A stretch of DNA of 41,493 nt from a virus, in IMG/VR virus record IMGVR_UViG_3300017753_000019, positions 1 through 41,493 of that record. One strand, written 5' to 3'. Numbering within the stretch: position 1 is the first letter of the stretch; each line of letters starts with the position of its first letter. Positions 8,061-15,210 of this stretch are shown here, piece after piece. Below the pieces are notes generated by a model, which was not told the DNA's origin, ran no database searches, and saw nothing but the letters and a program-made list of their open reading frames with translations. The translations under genes were made by a program, and so were the position numbers.

Positions 8061-10567
8061 GAAAAGAATGCCTCCAAGTTAGCGGTTTTTTCAACAGACC
8101 ATCCAATAGAATCTAGGATGATCTTTAATGGTTCTAAGAATGCTTTACTGAATTGAAGATCGTAATCTATGTACTGATTGAGATCCAATTCTTTTGGCCA
8201 TTCATTTATAAATGAAAGCACATTTTCATGAATAGGATTTGGTTTTTTTAAATACAAAAACTTAATCTTTTCTCCATTCTTAATCAGAGAATATTTATTA
8301 GTCAGTTTATTTTGCTTGATATAGAAGTTGAATAGCAATGCGCCACGACTATGAATAGGAGTCCCCTTTGAATATATCTCGGAAGATGATTTATATTTCT
8401 CAACATCAGATATAGAACGTGGAAAAGAAACGTCCTCAGGATTGAGACTCTTAAATTCAGTTCTACACTTATCAATGTAATCAATCACATCATTCTCACT
8501 GCCCGTCATCATAATTTTAAAGGCATCCTTCAACATCTTGCGGCAAGGTGCAGGTGTAGAAGACTTGACTGCCTCAATACCCATGACTTTGAGTTTAGGT
8601 TCAGCATACTGAACACCCTCACTGTTCCATACGTTGAGAATGTATCGCTTCTTCGCAGTCCAAATACCACGATCAGCGATGTTCTCACGCTTCATCACCA
8701 TTTTTTGCTCATATGCCGCAACATAGTCTGCCAGTTCCTTGTAAGACTTTTCGATGAATGGTTCCAACTTATCTTGACAGATTTTGTCAAGTAACTCCAC
8801 AACCTTAATCTTATCACTAGACTTACTACCAAGAAATTTAGTAACAAGAGGTCCGAGGTTAAGATAAATTGAGTCAGTGTCAGATGCAATAACGTAATCC
8901 TCTTCCTGTGTAGACAAGAGTTTATTTAGATAATCATTCATCTTGTTCTCAATCCATCGGATTGATGCTTGACCAGACAGAGTGATTGCCTCAGCGTTTT
9001 CCAACTTATAATATCGGAAATATTGGTTACCAATGGCACCATAAGCAGAGTTAAGTTGAATCTTACGTGCCATCTGGATGTTATTACATCTAGACACTTC
9101 CTTTTCTAAGTCTGATTTAAGATGCCACTCACCATCCGACAAGTTTTCTATCTTCTGACTAGCAGTTAGCATCCTCTTTTTATAGATTGTGCGTTCTTGA
9201 TAGATCTTATCCATCAACTCAGGCAAGAATCCACGTTTGTCCTTACGATACATAGCACCATTTGCTGCTGTGGCATAACGACCATCAGCAATAAAGGAAC
9301 CAGACAAAATCTTATCAACAGAACATCGTGGATGTGGTTCATCCATCAGAGTTTCTGGTGAGATATTGTATTGCATGATCAAATGCGGATACAGACTATT
9401 CAAGTCAAAAGAAACTACCCAATCATAACTACCAGGAATGGGTTCTTTGACATATGCACCAGCATACTTTTCATCTTTCTTAGCACCTACCTTGGGTGGA
9501 ATGACAATGTTTTTCTTTTTAAGGTAATTGTAGATGATAGCATCCCACATTCTCACCTGATAAAACACATCAGTAAAGTTTACCTTAGCATCATATGCCA
9601 TTGTGAGTGCCAACTCAATCAACTTCATCTTGTCTTCCAATCGGTCAACAAGTTCTACGTCTTTGATGTTGTACTCAACAAACTTTTGCCAGTTGCCAGT
9701 ATAGAAATCCTTGAAAGTATCAAACTCAGAGTGATCTAACTTCTTCTGACCTAACTCAACATTCGCAATGTGATCTAGACGATATGATTCTTGTGCCTTA
9801 TATGTAAATTTCTTATACAGATCAAGATAATCTAACTGAGTCACACCACCAATATCAATTGACAGGTGCTTTCTACCTTTGATATAGACTTCCTTCTCGG
9901 TCACTAGACCCCAAGGAGACAGTCTCTTCATACGTTTCTCGCCAAGCACCTTCCTGAGGCGTCCAGCGATGTATGGGATGTCAAACAGTTGAAGGTTCCA
10001 TCCAGTGATGACCTCAGGTGGATTGTTTTCCCAATAACAGATAAACTTGTTAAGCAAATCAAGTTCATCAAGACACTGAACGTACTTTACGTTACGTTGT
10101 TTTACTAAGAATGGGTGAACTCCCCACGTAGTAATTTCCTTAGTTGTGTAATCTTGAATCGTAATCGTTTGTATCTCTTCACGACAGGACTCAATATCGG
10201 GGAATCCATACTCAGTAGTGGTCTCAATATCAAGCGTAGTAAGTTTAATCTTTGAGATATCAAACTCAATATGTTCCTGAGGATACTTATCAGAAATATA
10301 TTGATAGATGTAACGCTCATTACCGTAGATATTAAATCCCTCAACTCCCTCATACTTTTTAAGGAAGTCACGACAATCTCTTACAAATCCAGGTTGAACA
10401 GGTTCTACTATTTTACCATCCAAAGTCTTATACTTGGATGTTGTCTTCTTGCTATCAACAAAGAGTGTGGGGAGATACTCTTCTCTTAAAGAAAAGCTCT
10501 CACCATTATCATAACCACGAACCAGAAACTGGTTCCCAACAAGTTGAACGTTAGTGTAGAATCTCAT
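8057..10567 (-). CDS. 43: DNA polymerase, family B, T4 gp43 homologue
   Basis: 836 residues, slightly shorter than T4 gp43. The N-terminal 3'-5' exonuclease has TTLDIETT (Asp113, Glu115), the exo II segment GWNLQLFDIPYI and exo III YNIKDVELVD. The polymerase domain carries SFDLNSLYPHLI (motif A), RKIQLNSAYGAIGN (motif B) and ASDTDSIYLN (motif C, the two catalytic Asp). All key residues are present, so the enzyme should be active and proofreading. The ATG overlaps the preceding stop (TAATG). It is transcribed from the promoter at 11111-11139 together with two Sm-like proteins. In T4, RegA represses early mRNAs; a regA gene is present at 12834. Confidence 0.97.
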   Translation of the reverse strand: MRFYTNVQLVGNQFLVRGYDNGESFSLREEYLPTLFVDSKKTTSKYKTLDGKIVEPVQPGFVRDCRDFLKKYEGVEGFNIYGNERYIYQYISDKYPQEHIEFDISKIKLTTLDIETTTEYGFPDIESCREEIQTITIQDYTTKEITTWGVHPFLVKQRNVKYVQCLDELDLLNKFICYWENNPPEVITGWNLQLFDIPYIAGRLRKVLGEKRMKRLSPWGLVTEKEVYIKGRKHLSIDIGGVTQLDYLDLYKKFTYKAQESYRLDHIANVELGQKKLDHSEFDTFKDFYTGNWQKFVEYNIKDVELVDRLEDKMKLIELALTMAYDAKVNFTDVFYQVRMWDAIIYNYLKKKNIVIPPKVGAKKDEKYAGAYVKEPIPGSYDWVVSFDLNSLYPHLIMQYNISPETLMDEPHPRCSVDKILSGSFIADGRYATAANGAMYRKDKRGFLPELMDKIYQERTIYKKRMLTASQKIENLSDGEWHLKSDLEKEVSRCNNIQMARKIQLNSAYGAIGNQYFRYYKLENAEAITLSGQASIRWIENKMNDYLNKLLSTQEEDYVIASDTDSIYLNLGPLVTKFLGSKSSDKIKVVELLDKICQDKLEPFIEKSYKELADYVAAYEQKMVMKRENIADRGIWTAKKRYILNVWNSEGVQYAEPKLKVMGIEAVKSSTPAPCRKMLKDAFKIMMTGSENDVIDYIDKCRTEFKSLNPEDVSFPRSISDVEKYKSSSEIYSKGTPIHSRGALLFNFYIKQNKLTNKYSLIKNGEKIKFLYLKKPNPIHENVLSFINEWPKELDLNQYIDYDLQFSKAFLEPLKIILDSIGWSVEKTANLEAFFS

Positions 10568-10809
10568 TAAGAAAGGACTTCTTTATATTTTTCAAGTAGT
10601 TGATTATTTGGTTCTGCCATCGTCAAAACTTTGTCAGAACTAATCATAAATTCACTCTGAATAGTATGCTCCATCAACCACGGAACAATACCAGTTGATT
10701 CTACCACATAGGGTTCAATCAATTTACAATCTGGTTCTCCTAATTCAGAACCCACCTCTTCAATCTGTGAGATCAGAATCTGATTTGTCAGAACTAGAAG
10801 TTTGATCAT
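10567..10809 (-). CDS. Sm-like small protein, paralogue A
   Basis: 80 residues. It aligns with the next upstream gene: MIKLLVLTNQ against MIKLAVLKSG, a central segment ending in PW, and a C-terminal end with V-L-T, E-P and L-x(3)-Y. A third relative is at 25304-25696. The pattern resembles an Sm/LSm-like five-stranded barrel known from a cyanophage-like environmental protein; RNA binding is inferred. It starts 50 bases inside its paralogue; the start is supported by the AGAAGG ribosome site and because homology begins at this Met. A tandem duplication that kept an overlap is likely. Confidence 0.72.
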   Translation of the reverse strand: MIKLLVLTNQILISQIEEVGSELGEPDCKLIEPYVVESTGIVPWLMEHTIQSEFMISSDKVLTMAEPNNQLLEKYKEVLS

Positions 10810-11089
10810 CTTTAATACCTTCTTTATACTTTTGAGTTACTTGTGGAATGGGATCGACCAGAGTTATAATCCAATCGGGGGCAACAGGGATCTCTTTCTG
10901 ACTTGTCAGAGGAATCCATGGGGCGAAAACAATATCTAGGTCTCGGTGTTCATACAACGCCTGAGGATCTAGAAATCTTACTGTGGCAGGGTTCTTGAAT
11001 GTGTATCCAATCACACGCTCACCCATTAGCATTTCACTAACGTCTGCGATGACATCCTCACCTGACTTCAATACTGCTAACTTGATCAT
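10760..11089 (-). CDS. Sm-like small protein, paralogue B
   Basis: 109 residues, first gene of the polymerase operon. It opens MIKLAVLKSGEDVIADV, close to the LISGEEIFSKV of the protein at 25304-25696. It then shows N-P, a PW pair (APWIP), D-W-I-I-T and E/D-P, ending in a Ser/Asp-rich acidic tail (residues 94-109) probably disordered. These shared points mark one family, consistent with an Sm-like fold. The function in phage biology is not known to me; a post-transcriptional role is inference. The strong sigma70 promoter lies 22 bases upstream of the ATG. Confidence 0.75.
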   Translation of the reverse strand: MIKLAVLKSGEDVIADVSEMLMGERVIGYTFKNPATVRFLDPQALYEHRDLDIVFAPWIPLTSQKEIPVAPDWIITLVDPIPQVTQKYKEGIKDDQTSSSDKSDSDLTD

Positions 11090-11110
11090 AGGTCAATACG
11101 TCTCGAATAC

Positions 11111-11139
11111 ATTATAGCAAGAAAAAAGAGGGGCGTCAA
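11111..11139 (-). promoter_or_regulatory. Sigma70-type promoter of the polymerase operon
   Basis: On the minus strand TTGACG (11134-11139), a 17-base spacer and an extended -10 TGCTATAAT with TATAAT at 11111-11116. The -35 box lies in the descending arm of the hsp20 terminator and the spacer contains its T run. Predicted start near 11104, about 15 bases before the ATG at 11089. Confidence 0.75.
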
Positions 11140-11163
11140 CTGGATTGTGCCAGTTGCCCCTCT
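11121..11163 (-). terminator. Rho-independent terminator of hsp20
   Basis: On the minus strand a long GC-rich stem (AGAGGGGCAACTGG paired with CCAGTTGACGCCCCTCT, with a 2-nt bulge), 6-nt loop and TTTTTT tract. It lies 23 bases past the hsp20 stop and overlaps the downstream promoter. Confidence 0.9.
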
Positions 11164-11186
11164 GCGGCGACGATATTCAATAGTAT

Positions 11187-11627
11187 TTAGAACCAGTCCT
11201 TTCTCTTGTGTGCTTCGGGAACTACCTTACCAAGTGTGATACTCAGCAACCCATCCTCAAAGCTAACTGATCTAACTTCCGTCTCGTCACTGAGGGACCA
11301 TGATCTAGTGAAAGATCGTTGAGCCATTCCTCTATGGACATATATTTCTTCCGATTGACCATCGTCTCTTTGTCCTTCGACAAAGAGTTTTCCGTCTTGT
11401 GTGTAGACATGTACTTCTTCTTTTTTAAATCCTGCTAGTGCTAATTCAAGGAGCGACTCTGTGCTACTAACTTGAATTAAATTGTATGGCGGATAATTTG
11501 ACTGTGTCTCTTGTAGAGTAAACAACTTGTCAAAGTATTGATCCATACCAATACTATGTTTATTTAGGCGTTCCATCAAAGCAGGAAGATCAGACGCACC
11601 ATATTTGTAGGTATTAAGGTTACCCAT
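11187..11627 (-). CDS. hsp20: Small heat-shock protein (Hsp20/alpha-crystallin)
   Basis: 146 residues. The alpha-crystallin domain spans about residues 45-135: PPYNLIQ opening strand, LALAGFKKEEVHV, the GKLFVEGQ strand, HRGMAQRSFTRSWSLSDETEV and DGLLSITLGK, then a KVVPEAHKRK tail. It acts as an ATP-independent holdase; hsp20 is widespread in T4-like cyanophages and probably protects capsid or replication proteins. A strong AAAGGAGC ribosome site precedes the ATG. It is monocistronic, with its own terminator and a divergent gene on the other side. Confidence 0.95.
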   Translation of the reverse strand: MGNLNTYKYGASDLPALMERLNKHSIGMDQYFDKLFTLQETQSNYPPYNLIQVSSTESLLELALAGFKKEEVHVYTQDGKLFVEGQRDDGQSEEIYVHRGMAQRSFTRSWSLSDETEVRSVSFEDGLLSITLGKVVPEAHKRKDWF

Positions 11628-11851
11628 AATTCTTAGCTCCTTTAAAAGCGAGTTTGTGTTTTGTGGACCCCGAAGGCATCCGTAGTATATAGTAGCACAT
11701 CTTATAAAAAAGTAGGTGTGGAAAACTCTACCTTATAAATAGAAACAAGATTTGTGAATGTAAGTATATCCCAATCGCCGCAAGGCATACACACAGGGTA
11801 CACACAACATACAGACAGACACAAATTACAATAACACAAAAGGAGTATCAA
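11628..11851. other. Divergent intergenic region between hsp20 and the plus-strand pair
   Basis: 224 bases, the longest non-coding stretch here. It holds the ribosome sites of both flanking genes (AAAGGAGC on minus, AAAGGAG on plus), a perfect TATAAATA late box on the plus strand (11734-11741) and AT-rich segments (TATATA, TTATAAAAAA) that may supply the hsp20 promoter. I could not find a convincing -35/-10 pair for hsp20. No RNA gene or ORF seen. Confidence 0.6.
11734..11741 (+). promoter_or_regulatory. T4-type late promoter box (TATAAATA), plus strand
   Basis: An exact TATAAATA about 110 bases upstream of the plus-strand gene at 11852. It matches the T4 gp55-dependent late -10 consensus. 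It is the only late box found on the plus strand that faces a gene. Confidence 0.55.
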
Positions 11852-12064
11852 ATGGGTTTTAATCCATATGAAATGCGTTGGGAAGTTTTCCAGAATGCAG
11901 AAACCCGTCTATTAAATAGACACGAAGCAGAAGTAAATCGCTGGCAATCATTGCAAGAAAAAGGAGAAGAAACAGGTCCCTATCCAACATTTCCAACTGA
12001 GGTAGAAATAAAACAAGTAGCAGACAATATGCTCTCTTTTGTAGAGAAGGCAGAGAGGAAATAA
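11852..12064 (+). CDS. Small plus-strand hypothetical protein
   Basis: 70 residues, starting MGFNPYEMRWEVFQNAETRLL, largely alpha-helical and acidic with aromatic residues near the N-terminus. No domain recognised. AAAGGAG lies 8 bases before the ATG, which strongly supports this start. With the 49-aa ORF that follows one base later it forms the only plus-strand operon in the window. Strand and late-type promoter set it apart from its minus-strand early neighbours. Confidence 0.8.
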   Translation: MGFNPYEMRWEVFQNAETRLLNRHEAEVNRWQSLQEKGEETGPYPTFPTEVEIKQVADNMLSFVEKAERK

Positions 12065-12065
12065 T

Positions 12066-12215
12066 ATGCTAGTACCTTGCATGAAACTCCAAAACATGTT
12101 TGGAGATAAGAAGACAGCAGAAAAAATTGCTACGTGGGCACTTAAAAACCCAGAAGAATTCTGGTTGCTCATCAATTCTGTATCAACTAATGACATAAAA
12201 AAAGAGGAACGGTAA
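12066..12215 (+). CDS. Hidden 49-aa plus-strand hypothetical protein
   Basis: Read by hand: ATG at 12066, one base after the TAA of the previous gene, TAA at 12213-12215. The protein begins MLVPCMKLQNMFGDKKTAEK and continues with an amphipathic segment (IATWALKNPEEFWLLINSV) and a Lys/Glu end. A GAGAGGAAA sequence about 8 bases upstream can act as ribosome site. The close coupling supports a real gene. Its last codons overlap the minus-strand terminator hairpin. Confidence 0.6.
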   Translation: MLVPCMKLQNMFGDKKTAEKIATWALKNPEEFWLLINSVSTNDIKKEER

Positions 12216-12230
12216 TAACCGAACCTCTTT
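12197..12230 (-). terminator. Terminator of the long gp55-to-oxygenase transcript
   Basis: On the minus strand AAAGAGG.TTCGGTT..ACCG.TCCTCTTT forms a nearly perfect hairpin (12201-12230) followed by seven T (12197-12203). It sits about 50 bases past the stop of the 12280-12837 oxygenase gene. Confidence 0.75.
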
Positions 12231-12252
12231 ATATGGTGTTCCGACTTTCGTA

Positions 12253-12284
12253 GAGACCGCACGAAAGGTCTCGGTTTATTTATA
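12253..12284 (+). terminator. Terminator of the plus-strand pair
   Basis: GAGACC (12253-12258) pairs with GGTCTC (12267-12272) around an 8-base loop, followed by the T-rich GGTTTATTTAT. It lies 38 bases past the 49-aa ORF. With the minus-strand hairpin next to it, it separates two convergent transcripts. Confidence 0.6.
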
Positions 12285-12837
12285 ATGTATTTTCTAAATC
12301 ACTTCTCATGATACGATCTAGAATATTAAAGTTGTAACTAATTATTGTCTTTCTTTGATTTTTGTTTGAAGGTGCTCTATGTATGATGTGACTTGGAAAA
12401 AATATAACGTCACCTTCCTCTGCTCTTACCTTATCAATGTTTCCAGTGAACGGATGCATGAACTCCGTGCGTGGAGAATTTTTCGGTAATTCCAAATAGT
12501 ATACACCAGTGAATTGACCATCATGTATATGCCATCCATGGGAACTTCCTTCAACATATTGTTGAAACCAAATTGCATCCAAAGATCTTATACGAGAAAC
12601 TCCGATGTTAGCACATAGTTCTCTTATACTTTTTTCAAAGTGAGGTAAAAAATATTGCACCCATGGTCGCTCAAAATCACCACCCTGTGGCCAATCAAAC
12701 TTTGATATATTATCAATGAAAGAATTTTGAGCAAGAAAAGGTTGGTCCTCAATATAGTTGAGGATAACCTTTTTTACTTCTTTGTGATCTTTTACTCTGG
12801 TTTTATATACACAATCTTTTAAGATTTGCCTCTTCAT
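12280..12837 (-). CDS. 2OG-Fe(II) oxygenase (second of three)
   Basis: 185 residues resembling the 2OG-FeII_Oxy_5 type. The metal site lies in GWHIHDGQFTGVYYL (His103, His105, Asp106), the distal ligand is His153 in FPSHIIHRA and the cosubstrate Arg is Arg162 in NQRKTIISYNFN. The first motif is HIHD rather than a plain HxD, as in this subfamily, so the exact ligands are uncertain. Substrate unknown. The ATG overlaps the regA stop by ATGA. It is the last gene before a strong terminator. Confidence 0.85.
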   Translation of the reverse strand: MKRQILKDCVYKTRVKDHKEVKKVILNYIEDQPFLAQNSFIDNISKFDWPQGGDFERPWVQYFLPHFEKSIRELCANIGVSRIRSLDAIWFQQYVEGSSHGWHIHDGQFTGVYYLELPKNSPRTEFMHPFTGNIDKVRAEEGDVIFFPSHIIHRAPSNKNQRKTIISYNFNILDRIMRSDLENTL

Positions 12838-13262
12838 TCCTGAGTCTTCTTTTTACCAATATTGTATTTGGTCTCCAAGGTCCACTCATTTTTTTCTTTG
12901 AATGAAAGCACCTTGATCTGATTCAAAGGAGCAATCTCAGTGATAGTCTCGGCGTTGACTACCTCAATGAGACCCCAATCAGAAAGAAGTTGAGTAATAC
13001 GATTCCTACGCTGAACGTCGTTAGGAGTAAGATTAGCGTGCTTTCCATCCAATGCAAACAGCTCTTTAAAGTGAACGATAAAATATCGTCCCTGCTTATG
13101 TAGGATGTGACATGACTGATATAGCTTTTTCTCTTTACGAGATGCAACACCAATACGTGTTAGCGTTTCTCTTACTTTAAGAAAATCATCAGGTTCTCTC
13201 AACCTAACTTCAATCATTTGGTCTTGTGACCACTGAACCTCAGGCTCTCTCACGGTACTCAT
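12834..13262 (-). CDS. regA: RegA translational repressor
   Basis: 142 residues matching T4 RegA throughout: the FLKVRETLTRIGVAS segment, KKLYQSCHILHKQGRYFIVHFKE and the RRN-x-I-x(2)-LL-x-DWGLIE helix. RegA binds the ribosome-binding regions of many early phage mRNAs and blocks translation. Its position between gp62 and the polymerase side follows the T4 order 45-44-62-regA-43. It overlaps gp62 upstream (ATGA) and the 2OG oxygenase downstream. It probably also represses itself, as in T4. Confidence 0.94.
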   Translation of the reverse strand: MSTVREPEVQWSQDQMIEVRLREPDDFLKVRETLTRIGVASRKEKKLYQSCHILHKQGRYFIVHFKELFALDGKHANLTPNDVQRRNRITQLLSDWGLIEVVNAETITEIAPLNQIKVLSFKEKNEWTLETKYNIGKKKTQE

Positions 13263-13633
13263 CTCATTCCTCCAACATCAAGTCGTTGTTTAATGTAATC
13301 CAGTTGTTGTTTAGATAAAATTTTTAGTGCCTGAGATGCTTTCTCATTACTATAACCATAATACCGTTTGACAATATCAAGGTTTTCTACTTTATCTTTC
13401 TTTATCCAAGGAGAGAATCTCTTCCTTTTCCTCAGACTATTTAGATAAAATTTATATTGCATGTCTTTGGAGAGATGATGATTAAGATTCATCTCATTAG
13501 AGAACATGATACTGTCAACGTGACTAGACAAACAGCGATTAACGATATATGGAGGATAAGAGCCAATTGTTTCATTTGTGGCGATGTCCTCTTTATTATA
13601 ATTTATAGAGTTCATCCAATCTTTTAGTTCCAT
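13259..13633 (-). CDS. 62: Clamp loader small subunit, T4 gp62 homologue
   Basis: 124 residues. LKDWMNSINYNK at the N-terminus, the YPPYIVNRCLS segment and RKRKRFSPWIKK are typical of gp62. With gp44 it forms the 4:1 clamp loader that opens gp45 rings. It is shorter than T4 gp62 (187), as usual in cyanophages. Here it is separated from gp44 by three inserted genes, whereas in T4 the two are adjacent. Confidence 0.9.
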   Translation of the reverse strand: MELKDWMNSINYNKEDIATNETIGSYPPYIVNRCLSSHVDSIMFSNEMNLNHHLSKDMQYKFYLNSLRKRKRFSPWIKKDKVENLDIVKRYYGYSNEKASQALKILSKQQLDYIKQRLDVGGMR

Positions 13634-13637
13634 ATTT

Positions 13638-14468
13638 TCAATAATTCATCAAGATAAGTTCTTTACGTTCCTTTTGGTCCTTCATATACTCACCAACAGA
13701 ACGCATGGTGTAAGTCAATTCAAATTCTGCTGCTTTCCAATTTTGGAATCTTTCTTTGATAAGTTGAGATGAGTTATAAGAAATGAGTTGAGGTGCATTA
13801 TTAAATCGATCACAAATCGCAGCAAAACTATCGTGATTGAATGTATTATGCATGTTCCCCTTACGTCCATAAAGATTACTTCCAATTTCATATGGAGGAT
13901 CTAGATAGGTGAAGATGTCATCTCTCTCGGGAAGAAGTTGTTCGTAAGATTTATTAGTAATCTTCCAGTTTCTAATTAGTTGTCCATAGAAGGGCAACTT
14001 CTCAATACCCCTTGTGGAGAAGTTGGAGTCAGATGCTTGGGGAGAAAAGGATGAGGACTCAGAGAGACCAGAAAAAGAGCACTTGTTGACAATATAGAAA
14101 GCGACAGCACGAGCCGTAAGGTCACACCCTCCGGGGTCTTTGCCGAGATAGTCTTTTGAATCCAAGAAAAGGGATTTAGCCGACACGGGGTCAGGGTGCC
14201 TTTGTTTAAGTTCTTGTAACTGTCTTTTAATTTCATTACTATTGTCTCTTAGTTGTTCCCAAAAATTAGTCAGTGGTTCGTACAGATCATTAACCCAAAC
14301 ATCTAAGTTGGGGTATCTTTGTGTGATATAAATTGCAACTGATCCACCACCAAGAAATGGTTCACGGTATTCATTGTACTTACTAAGATCTGGAAAGTAT
14401 GGTGCAATTTTTTTACATGCACGAGACTTGCCGCCAGGATATCTAAGTGGTGTTTTAAGTGATGTCAT
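13638..14468 (-). CDS. dam: DNA adenine-N6 methyltransferase (Dam, D12 class)
   Basis: 276 residues. Motif X (TPLRYPGGKSRA, 6-17), motif I with FLGGGS (38-43) and catalytic motif IV DPPY (190-193) in the order of D12-class enzymes such as T4 Dam and DpnM. All expected motifs are intact. GATC is the common target of the class but specificity cannot be read here. It is the last gene of a three-gene insert between gp44 and gp62; its start shares a base with the stop of the membrane protein (TGATG). Protection of phage DNA from host restriction is likely. Confidence 0.93.
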   Translation of the reverse strand: MTSLKTPLRYPGGKSRACKKIAPYFPDLSKYNEYREPFLGGGSVAIYITQRYPNLDVWVNDLYEPLTNFWEQLRDNSNEIKRQLQELKQRHPDPVSAKSLFLDSKDYLGKDPGGCDLTARAVAFYIVNKCSFSGLSESSSFSPQASDSNFSTRGIEKLPFYGQLIRNWKITNKSYEQLLPERDDIFTYLDPPYEIGSNLYGRKGNMHNTFNHDSFAAICDRFNNAPQLISYNSSQLIKERFQNWKAAEFELTYTMRSVGEYMKDQKERKELILMNY

Positions 14469-14668
14469 CAGAGATAATTTGGTCCATCATAAGGTTCTGC
14501 ACGGAGAAGAACTCCATCAACTTTATCCACCAAGTCTAGCATACTTCCATGCATGAGACGATATCCAGTGCCCACATACAGTTGTCCAAGAACCACAGAT
14601 ACCGTGGCAGTGCCCCAGAAAATGTAATACCACTTAGACTTTACTTGTGCTTTAATTTTAGTTTTCAT
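14468..14668 (-). CDS. Small membrane protein
   Basis: 66 residues: basic N-terminus (MKTKIKAQVKSK), one strong membrane helix (WYYIFWGTATVSVVLGQLYV, about 13-32) and a short acidic tail. No family recognised. Its start overlaps the stop of the 2OG oxygenase (TAATG) and its end overlaps dam. N-in topology is suggested by the positive-inside rule. Confidence 0.75.
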   Translation of the reverse strand: MKTKIKAQVKSKWYYIFWGTATVSVVLGQLYVGTGYRLMHGSMLDLVDKVDGVLLRAEPYDGPNYL

Positions 14669-15210
14669 TACAAATAAGTTGCTACGAATACAACACGCCT
14701 ACCACTAGTAGGTTGATTTACAGAATGTTTCTTGAAGTCAAAAGTTATTATGTCATCTTCATGTGGTTTGTATGAATACATTGTACCATCATCCTCAAAA
14801 ATGTCAATATTACCTCCATCAAATTCATTTAGATATACGATTAGATTTTTATGAAAAAAATCATCATGATCTAAATGTGGTGGAGATGGCAATCCATCAT
14901 CATAGAACGTAGAATTAACAACCATTCTATAAATGAATGTAAATTTAATATTATTATGATTAAGAATTTGTTCTACAATTTTTACACCATGACCAATTAG
15001 TTTCTCAGAAAATACTTCTGGAAAATACCTATTAGCGTTAGGACCTTCTAGAATCTTATGTCCGTAGACATAGTTGGCACTATAACCACTTCCTGGATCT
15101 AGACCAATAGTGCTTGGATTGTAAAACCAATTAAACTCATGACTTAAAATATGATTTTTGAGTTGACAATATTCTTCGGTCTTTGGATTTTCCAGGATCT
15201 CGTATATCAT
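14668..15210 (-). CDS. 2OG-Fe(II) oxygenase (third of three)
   Basis: 180 residues. Iron ligands H112-x-D114 in PPHLDHDD, distal His162 in FKKHSVNQP and Arg171/172 in GRRVVFVATYL for 2-oxoglutarate. The LIVYLNEFDGGNIDIF strand pair fits the prolyl-4-hydroxylase type. It overlaps the gp44 stop by ATGA and begins the insert that divides gp44 from gp62. A weak promoter-like TTGACA-16-TACAAT lies inside it at 14780-14807. Substrate unknown. Confidence 0.86.
   Translation of the reverse strand: MIYEILENPKTEEYCQLKNHILSHEFNWFYNPSTIGLDPGSGYSANYVYGHKILEGPNANRYFPEVFSEKLIGHGVKIVEQILNHNNIKFTFIYRMVVNSTFYDDGLPSPPHLDHDDFFHKNLIVYLNEFDGGNIDIFEDDGTMYSYKPHEDDIITFDFKKHSVNQPTSGRRVVFVATYL

Noticed and set aside
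11184-11191. TCTAAATA late-box match at the hsp20 stop
   Set aside because: A transcript from here would meet the strong terminator at 11121-11163 within 20 bases, and the downstream operon has its own promoter. Probably chance from TTC-TAA-ATA.
12277-12284. TATAAATA on the minus strand at the stop of the 12280 oxygenase
   Set aside because: It points into the terminator at 12197-12230 with no minus-strand gene before it.
14780-14807. TTGACA, 16-base spacer, TACAAT inside the third 2OG oxygenase
   Set aside because: It is 100 bases before the next start, unlike the 16-29-base leaders of the better candidates. Could be real but weakly supported.
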